Shown: positions 1-11,439 of the stretch, piece after piece
Layout: the number at the start of each line of letters is the position of its first letter
Numbering within the stretch: the stretch's first letter is position 1
Origin: Fagopyrum homotropicum
Taxonomy: Eukaryota > Streptophyta > Magnoliopsida > Caryophyllales > Polygonaceae
Direction: 5' to 3'
Length of the DNA stretch: 64,000 bases
NCBI GenBank assembly: GCA_033239125.1
Contig: BSWB01000002.1
Location: 186,001 to 250,000, forward strand
Position numbers and translations under genes: made by a program
Notes under the pieces: model-generated
The model's input: the letters and a program-made list of their open reading frames with translations, nothing else
Databases searched by the model: none
What the model was told of the DNA's origin: nothing

Positions 1-1075
1 CTATCTCGCGATTAAGAGAGGAGTCTCCCTCTGAGGCATCATGCTCTTGTTGATCTTGTGATTGTTGCTTGTAGAGCTTTGTTGTCGTACCGTCCCGACG
101 GTAATGGTTAGGGTTCGGGCGCGGTGCAATGTAGTCATCTTCAAGATAGGCACAACGTTGGGCCGCGGGCAACATATGTATCGGCATGATAGACTCGTGA
201 TTGGCCATGAGAATATTGGTGATGTCCATGAATGGTTTGTTTTTGCCTTGGTGGATATGGGGGAGACACCCGCTCCTCGTCCTCAAGATAGGCACACCGT
301 CGGGAGGGGGAACATAGATATCTTCATGATATGCCCGCCGTTGACCGTGCAAATACCGTCGGTGCCAATGAATGTTCTGTTTCGGCCTTGGTGGGTATGA
401 AAGTGCCAACGATTCCTCGTCCTTATCAAAGTATTCTTTGTTGTCATGGAGGAGCATTGTTGAACGATGAAGAACAATGATGAACAAAAAATAAAGAAAA
501 CTTTGCTTCGATTTCTTGCTCTGATACCAATTTGATGCGTCAAGTTGGGCTCTAACTTCGATCCCTGACTTTGATATGATGCGTCCTTGGATGCGTTCAA
601 ATAAAAACTCTGGATCTAGATTGAGCTTAAGCTTCAACTACTTTGTATGTTGATGTGCGGATGGATCTAACGATAAAATATGATTGACAGAAGCTATGAG
701 ATGGATATGGATGCGAATGGTTGATCCGATCAATGTTGATCGAGCAAGTCGTAGAGTGAAGTGGACATGTTGTTTCTTGAAGAATTCAATATGTGAAAAT
801 TGAATCAAAGATCTAAGGAAAAAACTTTGAGAGGGAAGTTGTGATGTCCAAAATCAAGGAGCATGAATTATTTCTCTACTAAACTTGATTTAATTTGAAC
901 ATGAATTACAAGTGTGGTCAAGCATCCTTTATATAGAAGGTTGATGTTGGAACGAAATGTCAGACATGAAAGGTCCAAAATGAAAAGGTTTCTAAAATGA
1001 AATGTCTAAAATGGTGTCCAATTGGAGAAAGTCTAACGGGGTACAATGAGAAAGCTTAGAAGTTAATATTCCACA
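1..1075 (-). mobile_element. LTR retrotransposon (copia-type), 5' LTR, PBS and start of internal region, truncated by window edge
   Basis: Read on the minus strand, positions 529-518 are TGGTATCAGAGC, the primer-binding site matching the 3' end of initiator Met-tRNA used by many plant LTR retrotransposons. The LTR lies just upstream on that strand, about 1075 to 533. It starts TGTGGAATATTAAC, ends in GCATCA, and has a TATA-like CTATATAAAG at 937-928. The interior (1-517) continues off the left edge. It shows no recognisable gag or pol domain here, so the coding state is unknown. The 3' LTR and target duplication are outside the window. The LTR limits are estimated from the TG..CA ends only. 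Confidence 0.7.
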
Positions 1076-1990
1076 AGAATATCTCTTCTATTATTACATA
1101 GTAAAGTATAGGAATATAGCTAAGCAATAGACGTGCTTTGGCATAACGGGCAAGACTCAACCATCGGTCCAACACCGATGCAAAGCCATGTTGGAGCGAA
1201 GACAAGATGTGCTGCTTGACGGGTCGGCTTAGGCGGAGACATGGATGACATCAATATCCAAGGGCATATCACTACCCGGCTCCTGGCATTGGCGTATACA
1301 CTGGTGGTGGCACAAATGTATGAGATGCAGAGGAGAGGTATGAAAGAGCAAAACAGGTAGGTGGAAAGAGATGGTTGTGTAGAGATCAATTGGGTTTATG
1401 AGTATTGTTTTTTTGAAAAACAAATAGTGGAGGTGATCCAAAAGCACAAATTAGGTTGTTTAATCAGTGACATTTTATAAGGTGGAACATTTATGCCATA
1501 TCTACTAGGCCAACTAATCTGGATAAACCCTTGGTGACTTATGTTTGGCGTACTAGGAGTAGTTAACATATTAGGTTATATAAGAATGTCAAGTCTTTGT
1601 TTTGGAAATTATTTATTCAATATAGTTTATACTTTGGTAGTTGAATCTCTAAAAGATTCTGGTTGTTAGTTCGCAAATTAAAAGATCATACATTATACCG
1701 AGCCTTAAAGAATCAAGTCTCATTATCTGGCGTCAGAGCCGCATCTGAAAAATCTTCAATTTTTTTTTTGTCCGTCTTCATCAACAATTACAGTGAAAGA
1801 ACTTGAGGACGTCGCCCGCCATGAAGGCCCCTTCCTTGCAAACACCATCACTCTCCGGCATGAAACAGTTAATTTAGATTTCATGCATGTAAACTTACAC
1901 GTTGGCTGTGTGAGATTCTGTTCTATCTCATGCATATGCAGATTTTGAAATGATTAAAGATTGTACGGTCTCGAGTTATACATTCTTTCC
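1076..1990. other. intergenic, nothing recognised
   Basis: AT-rich sequence with short ORFs only. I see no family motif, RNA gene or clear repeat. It may include flanking remnants of the retrotransposon to the left. Confidence 0.5.
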
Positions 1991-2795
1991 GTAGTGTCCA
2001 ATTGCTGCAGTTTTTGATTTTGCTTTGGCCTTTGGGGTAAATTAAGGATGTAAAACAATTGGTAAAATCGTTTCTTTTGTTAATTGGCCATACTTGGTTC
2101 ACTTTTGGCACATCATGGAAACTCTCTTGACATTAAATTGACAAAGCTTTCCAGTAAAATTCCGATTACAATTCATTTCATGATTGTGCTGCTGGAATCT
2201 GTTACGAAACAGCTTATTATCTTCATTCAGACAAAAAGAGAAGGATATGGATGTAAGATGGAGGTGGATTTAAGCTGTAATTCTGTTAGGAGGGCAAAAG
2301 AGGATTGTGAGTTGTAATTCTCTAGTGATGACCACGTGATGCCTTATGGGTATAAATATTGACTACCAGGAGAAAGAGAAGGATTATCCAGAATATAGAG
2401 CAAGGATCAGGCGCTTATACCTTGGGCTCATTGGAGGTTGTCTTCTTTGAGAGTTTGAAAGAATAGAGTCTCCTTGGTTTTGCATTGTGCATTCCAAGAG
2501 TTTTCCCTTATTCGTGTGCTTCTGTTTAGTGTGGAGTTTTTATCTTCTTGCTTAACAATTGGCTGGGGTCCTGGGGATGTTTGATTTAACTGTTTCTTTT
2601 TTACCTTATTCTTTCAGTAGTGTCCAATTGCTTTGGGGTAAATTAAGACTGTAAAAAAATTGGGAAGATAATTTCTTTTTTTAATTGACCATACTTGGTT
2701 CACCCACTTTTGGCACATCTTGCCAAAGCTTTCCTGTAAAATTCTCATCACAGTTCATTTCATGATTGTGTTTCTGGAATCTCTGTATACATGGT
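1991..2795 (+). repeat. direct duplication, two diverged copies (1991-2203 and 2618-2795)
   Basis: Both copies start with GTAGTGTCCAATTGC. They share GGGGTAAATTAAG, CCATACTTGGTTCAC, TTTTGGCACATC and TTCATTTCATGATTGTG in the same order, with indels. The spacing is about 630 bp. Between them is a TATA-like GGGTATAAATATTG near 2349, followed by a pyrimidine-rich stretch that could be the 5' leader of the gene at 3314-3840. Confidence 0.65.
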
Positions 2796-3313
2796 TCTTT
2801 GGAGACGACTGTTTCCTTCTTGATTTCTGTGTATGGTCTGTGAGATCAGATCACTCGAGTATTTTTATCTGAATACAGAGTTTACTCTTAAGCATTGCTT
2901 TTTTTATTACTTTTTTTAACTCCATACCGTGTCTATGATGGAACTTAGATGGCTGTGGATGTTTTATTTGTTGTTTTTGATTATATTCAATATGCTTATC
3001 ATGGAACTAGTGATTTATGGAGTGAAGTTGGGAATAGTATGATGATCTTGGAGTGGGGAATGGGAACTGGTGTTCTATGTTTTCAATCTGGTGAAATTTT
3101 CTGATACTTGTGCAATCGCAGAATGAGTAGTGTGATATTTTCTTGATCTGGACGTTGTTGTCAATGAACTTCTTTTTATGAAAAACTGGACTTGCATGTT
3201 TATGATTCAAAATTCAGTCATTCACATGTAGGGATATTTCCATTGTTGACCTCAGCCACTAATGTCAGTTACAGTACATGATCTACTTGCTTTACTGTTT
3301 CGTGGGCAGGCAC

Positions 3314-3840
3314 ATGAAGAAAGCTAAAACAAATCCAGATGCAATGAACAATGAAGATAACCTTGAGCAAGTTGAGAAGTAAGTGTCACATGCCCATAAC
3401 TGTTATCCTAAATTGTTTGATGGTAATTTTCCGGACGTGAATGATCCAATTAATTTGATACTTCCAGGGCTGTGGGTGATTCTTCATCCAGCAAAGCTAA
3501 AGCTACAGGTTGTAAGCGTGGGCGTAAGAAGAGGGATGTGACTAATGTAGATAAAGAGGATGGCTTAATAGGTGAAGATGAAATTGCCAATTCAGGAGAG
3601 TCCAAAGTCGGTGGTGTTGAGACACCTTTAAGCAACACAGAGAAAACCAAACAAGAAACATCCAAGAATTCTACCAACTTCAAGGGAAAAGCCACCAATG
3701 GCTCATCGTCAAAGGGAAAGCAAAGAAAGACGGGGAATAAGTGGTCTCCTGATCAATCTGCAAAATCCGGTGTAACTGGGAAGGGAAAATCTCCAAAGAG
3801 CGGGATCAAGAGTAGCAAAAAGAGGCAAAGAGCAAGTTAA
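3314..3840 (+). CDS. small basic Lys/Ser-rich nuclear-type protein, two coding exons (145 aa)
   Basis: Exons 3314-3378 and 3468-3840 join in frame (438 nt). The first is preceded by an acceptor (GGGCAG at about 3309), so a 5' non-coding or further coding exon probably lies upstream, perhaps starting near the TATA-like box at 2349. The donor is GTAAGT and the second acceptor TTCCAG. The protein is highly charged and low-complexity, with a KRGRKKRD basic patch resembling an AT-hook or nuclear signal and a Lys/Ser/Gly-rich tail ending KKRQRAS. It resembles the disordered tails of chromatin proteins such as plant PDS5-like cohesion factors, but I cannot assign a family. It may be a gene fragment rather than a full gene. 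The start is the first ATG in the exon. Confidence 0.5.
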
Positions 3841-6800
3841 TGATGCATCTTGTAAATAAGTATTGTCCTGTAAACAGCGTTAACCATAACAGTAGGGTAG
3901 CTGAAGCTCATTTTAATGTATGTTGGGAAGTTGGTACTTGGTAGAGCACTAGTGTAGTGTTATTGTGACATATACAGTAGATCGCTTCATGTAGTAAGTT
4001 TCGTGTTTGGGTAGGTTTTCTCCCTTTTGGTGTTGAGGCAATTGTATTGTAATCTCTAGTATGTTGTGTAAATTACGTGCCCCTTTCATGCTTGGTATAT
4101 ACCTCGCAAAACTTGATTAAATTTGTTGTTGTGTAAATTACGTGCCCAAACGTTGCATCTCTAAGTAGATTAGAGTTGTTCACGTCAGGATATAAGGTAG
4201 TTACCATGTTTGTATTCTAATACGGGGTATAAAGTGGTTTGGGTCAAACGTTAAAAAAACCGTTATTCACGTAAAACCTAGATCACATGTTATCTATATA
4301 AACCTGAATCTAATCTAGATCACGTGTTACCTATAAAACCTGAATCTGATTGAGTTTTAAAATAGGGGATGATATAGTCACGGTAAAATATTGTGAGAGA
4401 CACGCCATATTATGTGCCAATAAGTAGGTGCTCAAATTAAATTCTTTTAATTCATTCCATCATGCGCATCAGAAGGCACAAAATCTCCCGGTGCGGATGT
4501 TGAGGCGCATTAGGTTTCATAAACCAGTTGGGCAAAGACCACACTGTTTCTCGTTTTTTCCACTCCTTTCTAACATAATTGAAGACTAAGAGCTATGGCC
4601 CGATTCATCCTCAACGTTTCAGTTCAGATGGCGCTCCTTGATGTTTCTAGTCCCGTCGGCACTCCTCAATATTTCCACTCCCAACTTCTATCTAGTAACA
4701 GTAACTTTCCCTCTCTTTCCTCCAGTTTCTGACCCGACATTGCTCGCGTTGCTCCTTTTGTGGCTTCAGGCCCTGCTTCGGACCACCAACGGGTGCTTTC
4801 CGATACTCTTTGCTCCAGGTTTGTCAATTCAATCCTTCATAGTAACAGGAACAAGTTCTTTAGCTCGTCCCACTCAAACTTTGATCTCCGTTGATCAGAA
4901 TGTGCTATTCGGGGCTAAGAGATGAAATGAATTCGAAATTACTACGAAAACAGGTATGATTCCTCAATCATCGCTATTCTATGGAGTAGTTAGTCTTTAG
5001 AAATGTCACTGAAAGCTTAAATTTGAAGTAAAGTGAACTGATTCTAGTAGTTTTTGGAGATAAAAGTCATTCGCTAATCTAAATTTATTACTAGCTAGTC
5101 ATATCCATTAAGGTTAGGTCATGTATTAGATATGTATAGTTGTTGTTAGGCTCTTGATTTGTCTCGAAACAAGTGAATATGATACTTTGCTTTATTGATA
5201 TTATAATTTTAAAAAAAAATGGATTCCTTTCTCTTTTTTTTTTTTGAAACTTTTTAATTTTAATCCGTCAATTTTATCTCAATTTAGATCACAAAAAACT
5301 CATGTAGGACTGGGAAGCTGAAGTTATGATTGACTTTGGTCATGAAGCATAATTTTGATTACAAAATTGAAAATCCCTTCTCTTCCCTAATTCTAGGCTA
5401 AAAACTTGACTCTTGAACATCGAAAAAATAAATTGTTAATTTTTTATTCATTAAGAGTGAAAGTTCACATGATGTGGATAGAAGATGAACAAGTATATGC
5501 ATGAGAAAACCTATAACTGTGTTTTCTTGTTAATTAATATTATAGTCCTACCGTGAGCCAACAAACGATAAAGATTTTCATGACTAGCATTGAGGCCTTC
5601 ATGGCTACACTGTTCTAGTTAGACAACTTCTCGGTGTTGCTTACTTGTGTTCCTAATAAAAGATGGACTTGATCAATACTTGTATCAAGTGCATTTCTAC
5701 AGCACATTTGATTGGAGTAGTTGATGAAAAGGTTGATATTCTAGTGTTTTCAAATGCTTATTAAAATTTTCACGTTCCAATTAACTAATTTTACAAGTAT
5801 GTGGGTGTACGATTTGTCATGGATTGATACCAGCAAAATAACACTCAGATCATGGAGAATTGTCTTACTTCTGATTAGATTATGAAAGGCTTTGATTAGC
5901 AACTAAAGACTGCATGAAATTTATGTACTCACGGTTCATGTCAAATTCATCATTTTCTTAAAGTATGACTAACATGTGCACACTCTACCTTCAACTTGCA
6001 AAAACTTCTAGTGGTGAGTGTGTTGCAAATTGCTTGGAAACGTTCCTAGCTCTATCTTTTGTTTTACCATCAGTCATAGGTGTCTTTGCTATGTTTCTCT
6101 TGATTAATTTTTATCTTTTGGGACTTCAGGAAGCAGTCAACAAACATAAACTCTTTGAAGAATTAGATAATGTAAAAATTGAACTTGAGAAGATAAAAAG
6201 TGCAAAAATTGATATGGTTTTAGAGAATGATAAGGTCAATCTTCTTAATTTGTGAGCATACAAGATATTTTGTGTTACTCATAGACACTTTGTATTCTAT
6301 TCTAGTCCATTGTTTGATTGTAAAGTTTGTCCTTGATAAAAGAAAACAAAAAAGAAAAGACTATGTTGAAGAAATGACTCATTTTAGATATATACGCCAA
6401 GAAGTTGGCACAAAAGACCTCCATCTTTGCATTGCTGCCCACTCCCAGTCTCCACCTCAATCCCTAACTAAGCAAGTTTTTTGCCCCCGTATGCTTCTCC
6501 ACAAGTAGCTAGAATTCCCTCCGAGATATGTGTATGTGAAGGTTTCATTTATGTAATAATAAGCCCTTAGCACCTTACAGACGAGGGATCCTTGTCTTGT
6601 TTCCGCTCTCCAACCTAGCTTGCTCGGCCAACATCGCTCCTTCCATCATTCCAGTCGAGTGTCCAAAAATGGCAGGCAATCCTAGATGTGTACCGTGTCT
6701 ATTAATCCATCCGTCCGGGGAGATGCATACCATTAGACCCGTTCAACAAGGGGTGTCATTAAGCCCAATAACACAACATGTCCCCGGTTTTTTTGAGCCT

Positions 6801-7280
6801 CATAATATTTATTTTAAATTCGTTTATGAAACAAAAAAAATACTTGTCATGATGATTAAATCTCAGTATAAGGTATTGGTTAAAAGTTCAAATCTCCTTT
6901 CTACATGATTCCCTCTTCAAATCTTGATAATAACATCAATATTATAAGTTTACCAAAATACTTTGTAGTTGATATCCAATTTTGGACAAATCAATCATTT
7001 ATTTTTAACTAATTTTAACTTTACTTATTTTGTGAGTTTTGTCAATATGTGATAATGGAGTGATTTCTCAATATCAATATGTTTCACTTCCACCAAGTAT
7101 AGTATATCATATTACCATTTCTCACAAAATGTGAGTTTGTCACGCAAACAAAAACCTAGCTACTTGATTGTCAAAAACGTTAAGACTAAGCAATCACATT
7201 TCACAGCTGACTAGGCAGTTGCCATGAATTACCATCCCGATTTCATTTACCAATTAACATTGGTTGACCCCGTAAAGGAA
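3841..7280. other. gene-poor spacer with short repeats and possible gene debris
   Basis: Direct repeats: GTGTAAATTACGTGCCC occurs twice at 4066-4147, and an AGATCAC(A/G)TGTTA..ACCTGAATCT unit twice at 4270-4352. An ATG at 4595 opens a Ser/Pro-rich reading frame that stops near 4730. A segment at 6131-6255 after a TTTGGGACTTCAG acceptor-like site encodes a short charged, coiled-coil-like stretch ending in TGA. Neither matches a family I know, and the frames are short and broken, so I treat them as possible gene remnants. The rest is AT-rich. Confidence 0.4.
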
Positions 7281-8749
7281 TTAACAGGAAATGCTTTTAC
7301 CAACAGAATCACCTTGCCACGTCCATACGATATCCCTAAGCGCCGGCCTTACCTCCTCGCAAAACCTAACAAACTCTGCCGTCTCTCCCTCCCTCTTCGA
7401 CAGCTCCACCACCGTCAGCTCCGGCGCCGACCTGAACACCTCCACCGCCACCTTTAACCCCCTCCCTTCTCCAACCCTAAGTTTCAGCTTGAATTCCTCT
7501 GCTCTCTCCACCTCGCACCTCATCCCCCTTGCCATCTTCTCGATCTCCGCCACAACCAATTCCGCCTCCACTTGCGATGTAAACACCTTGCTTTTCGCTT
7601 TCTCTTCCTCAAACAAACTCGACAGACTGAATCCCGACGCCATGGACGATATCAGCTCGAACGCGTTATAAAACCCTGGCAACGTCGCTGTTCGCGCCAA
7701 GTTCGAAATCGCTGTCGATGGCGGCCTCCGATATCGGTCGCTATTGCCGTCCGATCCTCCTCCCATCTCTGACAATGTCGCCGTACTAATTGAACGATTG
7801 ATGCCTCTTACGAACCACGGATCTCGTTTCATGGCATCGATCGAAATCCTCCGTTTCGGATCAATGACGAGCATTTTGGCTACGAGTTTCCTCGCTCCAT
7901 GTGGAAATCCTGGGTGAAATTCATAGTCAGCGGTGATGATCTTTTCGTAAATGCGTTTGAGGTTTTCATCCTGAAACGGGAGTGTTCTGGAGAGGAGAGC
8001 GAAGAGGATGACACCGCAGGACCAGATATCGGCCTTGGCTCCGTCGTAGCCCAGGCCCTGGATGACCTCCGGGGGCATATAAGCTGGAGCTCCGCAGACC
8101 GTGTGGAGGAGTCCGTCGCCGCGCAGCTGGTCTGCGGAAGCGGAGAGGCCAAAGTCTGCCACCTTCAGGTTATGGTGTGTGCCGTCCAGGAGGAGGTTTT
8201 CTAGCTTAAGATCGCGGTGGTACACGCCTTGGTTGTGGCAATATTCAACGGCGCTCATCAGCTGCTGGAAATACCTGATCAGATCGATTCAATTCAACTC
8301 AGACCTAGTTCAATTTGACGGCGTCAATACTTGGAATCAATTGGTTACGGTTTGTGCGTTGACATGAATGAATTGAATGATCGATATGTAATTTGACATG
8401 AAATGAATGAATACCTGATGGCATCTTTCTCAGGGAGTCTGGCACGCTGTACCTTGTAGCAGAGATCTCCACCTTGCAGAAACTCCATGACAAGGTAAAT
8501 CTTGGTCCTGGTAGCCATGACCTCCTTGATCTCAACGATATTTGGGTGCTTAACTCTGGCCATTATAGAAATCTCCCTGGTGATTTGATCGGTCATCCCG
8601 GCTTCCTCCACCTCAGCCCTTTTCATAACCTTGATGGCTACTTCATCGCCGGTAACGTTGTGCTTCCCGTAGTACACCATCCCAAAGGTGCCCTGCCCTA
8701 TCAATCTTTGGATCTCATACTTTTCGAATATTATCTTTGGCTCTACCAT
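7281..8749 (-). CDS. CBL-interacting serine/threonine protein kinase (CIPK/SnRK3), 442 aa
   Basis: Exons 8749-8415 and 8274-7281 (minus) are joined by a 140-nt GT-AG intron. The start is the ATG at 8749; two codons upstream in frame is only a TTG. Kinase features: Gly-rich loop GQGTFG (18-23), ATP lysine K40 in VAIKV, catalytic D133 in HRDLK, DFG 152-154. C-terminal to the kinase domain is the NAF motif (315-317, in NAFELIS), which binds calcineurin-B-like Ca2+ sensors. A regulatory tail ending in a VRPALRDIVW block is typical of the family. CIPKs phosphorylate ion channels and transporters in response to Ca2+ signals. The motif usually written APE reads PPE here. The tail resembles CIPK5/16/25-type members as I recall them. 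A single intron fits the intron-poor CIPK clade. Confidence 0.95.
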
Positions 8750-9622
8750 GGTCAATCAAGCAAGCTACAAGACTCTAGCTACTATGGTGAAATAATCGAC
8801 TTTGAATGGGAACAAGACTCTGTTTATGGAAGGTCTAAATATTGGGACTTGATTAGGGGAATATGATCTAAGTATTTAAACCAAGCTTCAATTTATACGG
8901 AATGACATTTCAAATGTTATCAACATTATTTTAATGAAATTGTTCTATGTAATGCTGTATTGAGATCTGGCTATTGGACATAGATGGGGTCAATTGATGA
9001 TTAGTAGAGGTTGATAAACATTTTTGAGGCAGCCTCTCTCCACTTAAAATCTCACATAGGGTTATTTGACAAATTCATAAGACTTTGTTTTACAAGACAT
9101 GTAAATTTAAGCCTGGTCATAATTTCGATCAGACAATTTCAGAAATTATACAAACGTTTTAATGGAAACGCATCCTAGGTGGTAGGAAGGGAGCGACGCG
9201 GTGTGTTAGAAATGGTTGACTAGTACGTGAAATGATCCATGATGACACAATGCTTAGCTTTACATTTGGCGTCAGCAATCCCATGTCATATTGACATCAT
9301 CCATCCATTTATCACAAGTCTTATATTAATCTCTCACGTACTGCTCTTCTTACTTTTCATACCCACCCCACGCAATTATTAAACGTCATAGAGATGATGT
9401 AGCTGCTTTGTTTTCGTGATCAAATGAATACATAGGCCCGTAGACTTGGAAATGTCAAGTCCACTGGGGGAAATTATATAGAGCCAGAAGAAGACGACTC
9501 CAACTTGACGCTTGAATTCTACTGCATTGAAGTCTATCTTATTTCATTTGTCTGTCTTTGTTAATTCAAAAAATAGGTCTATAAATCTCCCCGCAAAGCC
9601 TTGACTTGTTGGATGAGCCCCC
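8750..9622. promoter_or_regulatory. divergent promoter region between CIPK and WRKY genes
   Basis: About 870 bp separate the two start codons. W-box type TTGACT elements lie at 9216-9221 and 9601-9606. WRKY IIa genes are often autoregulated through such elements, so these are candidates only. TATA-like sequences sit at about 9472 (AATTATATAG) and 9580 (CTATAAAT). No other gene is visible. Confidence 0.45.
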
Positions 9623-10780
9623 ATGGATCCCAGTAGCGGCCTCAGCCTCAACCTTAATCTTCATCCTTCAGCTCAGAAAAGAGCTGAAGAAGAGAGCATC
9701 AGAATTGAAGAGGTGGGTCTTGCCATTTTCCTTTCAAAAACTCGTTTCAGCTTATTTATAACTCTGATTTGTTTAAAAATTGAAATGGAATGGAGTAGGG
9801 AGGGAATCTGATGGAGGTGATAAGCAGGATAGACAGGGAGAGCAGGAGGATGACACAAATGGTGGCTGACATGTTCGACAAGTACTCCCTCATGCATAAT
9901 GAGTTGATGGATTTGATGATCAACTCCGATAATCTACAAAGGAAGAGGAAGGGAGATGATTTGGAGGATATGAGTGACGGAAACTGCTGCAAGAGAATCA
10001 GAATGATAAACTGCAAACCTAAACTCACCAAAGCTTTTATCCAAGTTCAACCCTCTGACACCAGCCTTGTAAGTTAGGATGATGATGAAATATACTTTTA
10101 TATAAGTAATCAATTAATCAGAACAAGCTCATATTCATTATATTATAGAATATAGGAAGAAGATCAATCTTCAAATCTGTCCCTATTAGCTAGCAGTATT
10201 TAAGTCAACTTTGCTGTAGGTAGTGAAAGATGGATATCAATGGAGAAAATATGGGCAAAAGGTTACAAGAGACAACCCTTCCCCAAGGGCTTATTTCAAA
10301 TGCTCCTTTGCTCCCACCTGCCCAGTCAAAAAGAAAGTAAGCTCATTTTTAAGTTCATCACTCATTTTTGTACTGTAGACTGTAGAGCAAACAACATTAG
10401 GAAATTTTGAACTGCAGGTGCAAAAGAGTGTTGAAGATCCAACGGTTCTAGTGGCCACATACGAAGGTGAGCACAATCATAAAAGGCCTTGCAATGTTGG
10501 AAAGCTAATCATTCCTAGCTCCTTGGTCAGCCCTTCAAGTTACAACTCTTCACCCTCGCCATCCACTCTTGATCCACTCGTCCATCAAAATCCTTCTGAA
10601 AGCAACCATAAAGACAGAGGAGGAAGCGATGAAGAAGACAACGAGGATCAACCAACAAGAAACCCATTAGAGCATTGGCTAGTAGAACAAATGGCCTCTT
10701 CTTTAACCAAAGACCCTTCTTTTGCTTCTACTCTAGCACTTGCCATATCGGATAAAGTATTAGAACATACATTTTGTTAG
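9623..10780 (+). CDS. WRKY40: WRKY transcription factor, group IIa (WRKY40/18/60-like), 279 aa
   Basis: Exons 9623-9712, 9799-10068, 10220-10336 and 10418-10780 (840 nt) all have GT-AG junctions. The N-terminus has LSLNLNL, an EAR-like LxLxL motif. It is followed by a leucine-zipper-like helix with heptad hydrophobics (about 35-75), as used for dimerisation in group IIa. The WRKY domain has WRKYGQK at 128-134 and a C2H2 zinc finger C148-X5-C154-X23-H178-X1-H180. The intron before VQK inside the zinc finger is the V-type position typical of groups IIa and IIb. Members bind W-boxes and modulate pathogen and ABA responses in the nucleus. Assignment to WRKY40 rather than 18 or 60 is a best guess. 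Confidence 0.93.
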
Positions 10781-11439
10781 GTTCTGCTTCTTTTGCTATG
10801 TTGCTATCGTTCAGAGTTTTTCAATGTCTAAATTTATGTCGAAGATGAAGTAACTTGTTCAAGTTTTGTTCATGTATACAAGAATGCAACGAGGAAGGAG
10901 ATGAACCGAATAAATGATCATTATTTTTTAATTTTGTATGATCAACATCATTTTCGAGGGCTTATTCAAGCCATTATAACATGAGAGAAGGAAATCTGGG
11001 TCACCTCTGAATATTTGTAGTCTGTAACTGTAATACAAAAATACAACTTTTGGATAAGACAGACATGTATATGATACCACCTAGGCAGTTAAGTGTTGTT
11101 GGTAATTCCATATACATCTACTTTTACAATGAATGCCCATAACCACAGATAAATTCAACCATCTTACATCTATCTATCTATGTATCTATCTAGTTTATGT
11201 AAAGTTAAATTACTAACCCCCTAATAATGAAGATTATGAGTACAATATGATCAAAACCTTTCTTTGAAGAACCCTAACTAACATGGAGTTATACTAAATG
11301 CTAAGTTGAGCCAAAACCTAGCCCACCCCCACCCCCCGTTCTTCATCTTCTTCTGCTCTGATCTCTGGAATAGGCTACACGGATGAAGACGTAATGCTTG
11401 TGTAGACGCTGCACTTGGAATTGGAAGGATAGCTTGTGG
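10781..11439. other. convergent 3' intergenic region
   Basis: 3' flanks of the WRKY gene and the minus-strand formin. It contains a short (CTAT)n-like microsatellite near 11168-11192. No gene is seen. Confidence 0.5.

Noticed and set aside
4595..6255. Possible gene from Ser/Pro-rich ATG frame at 4595 and coiled-coil-like piece at 6131-6255
   Set aside because: Early stop near 4730, no consistent exon chain and no recognisable family; left as possible debris.
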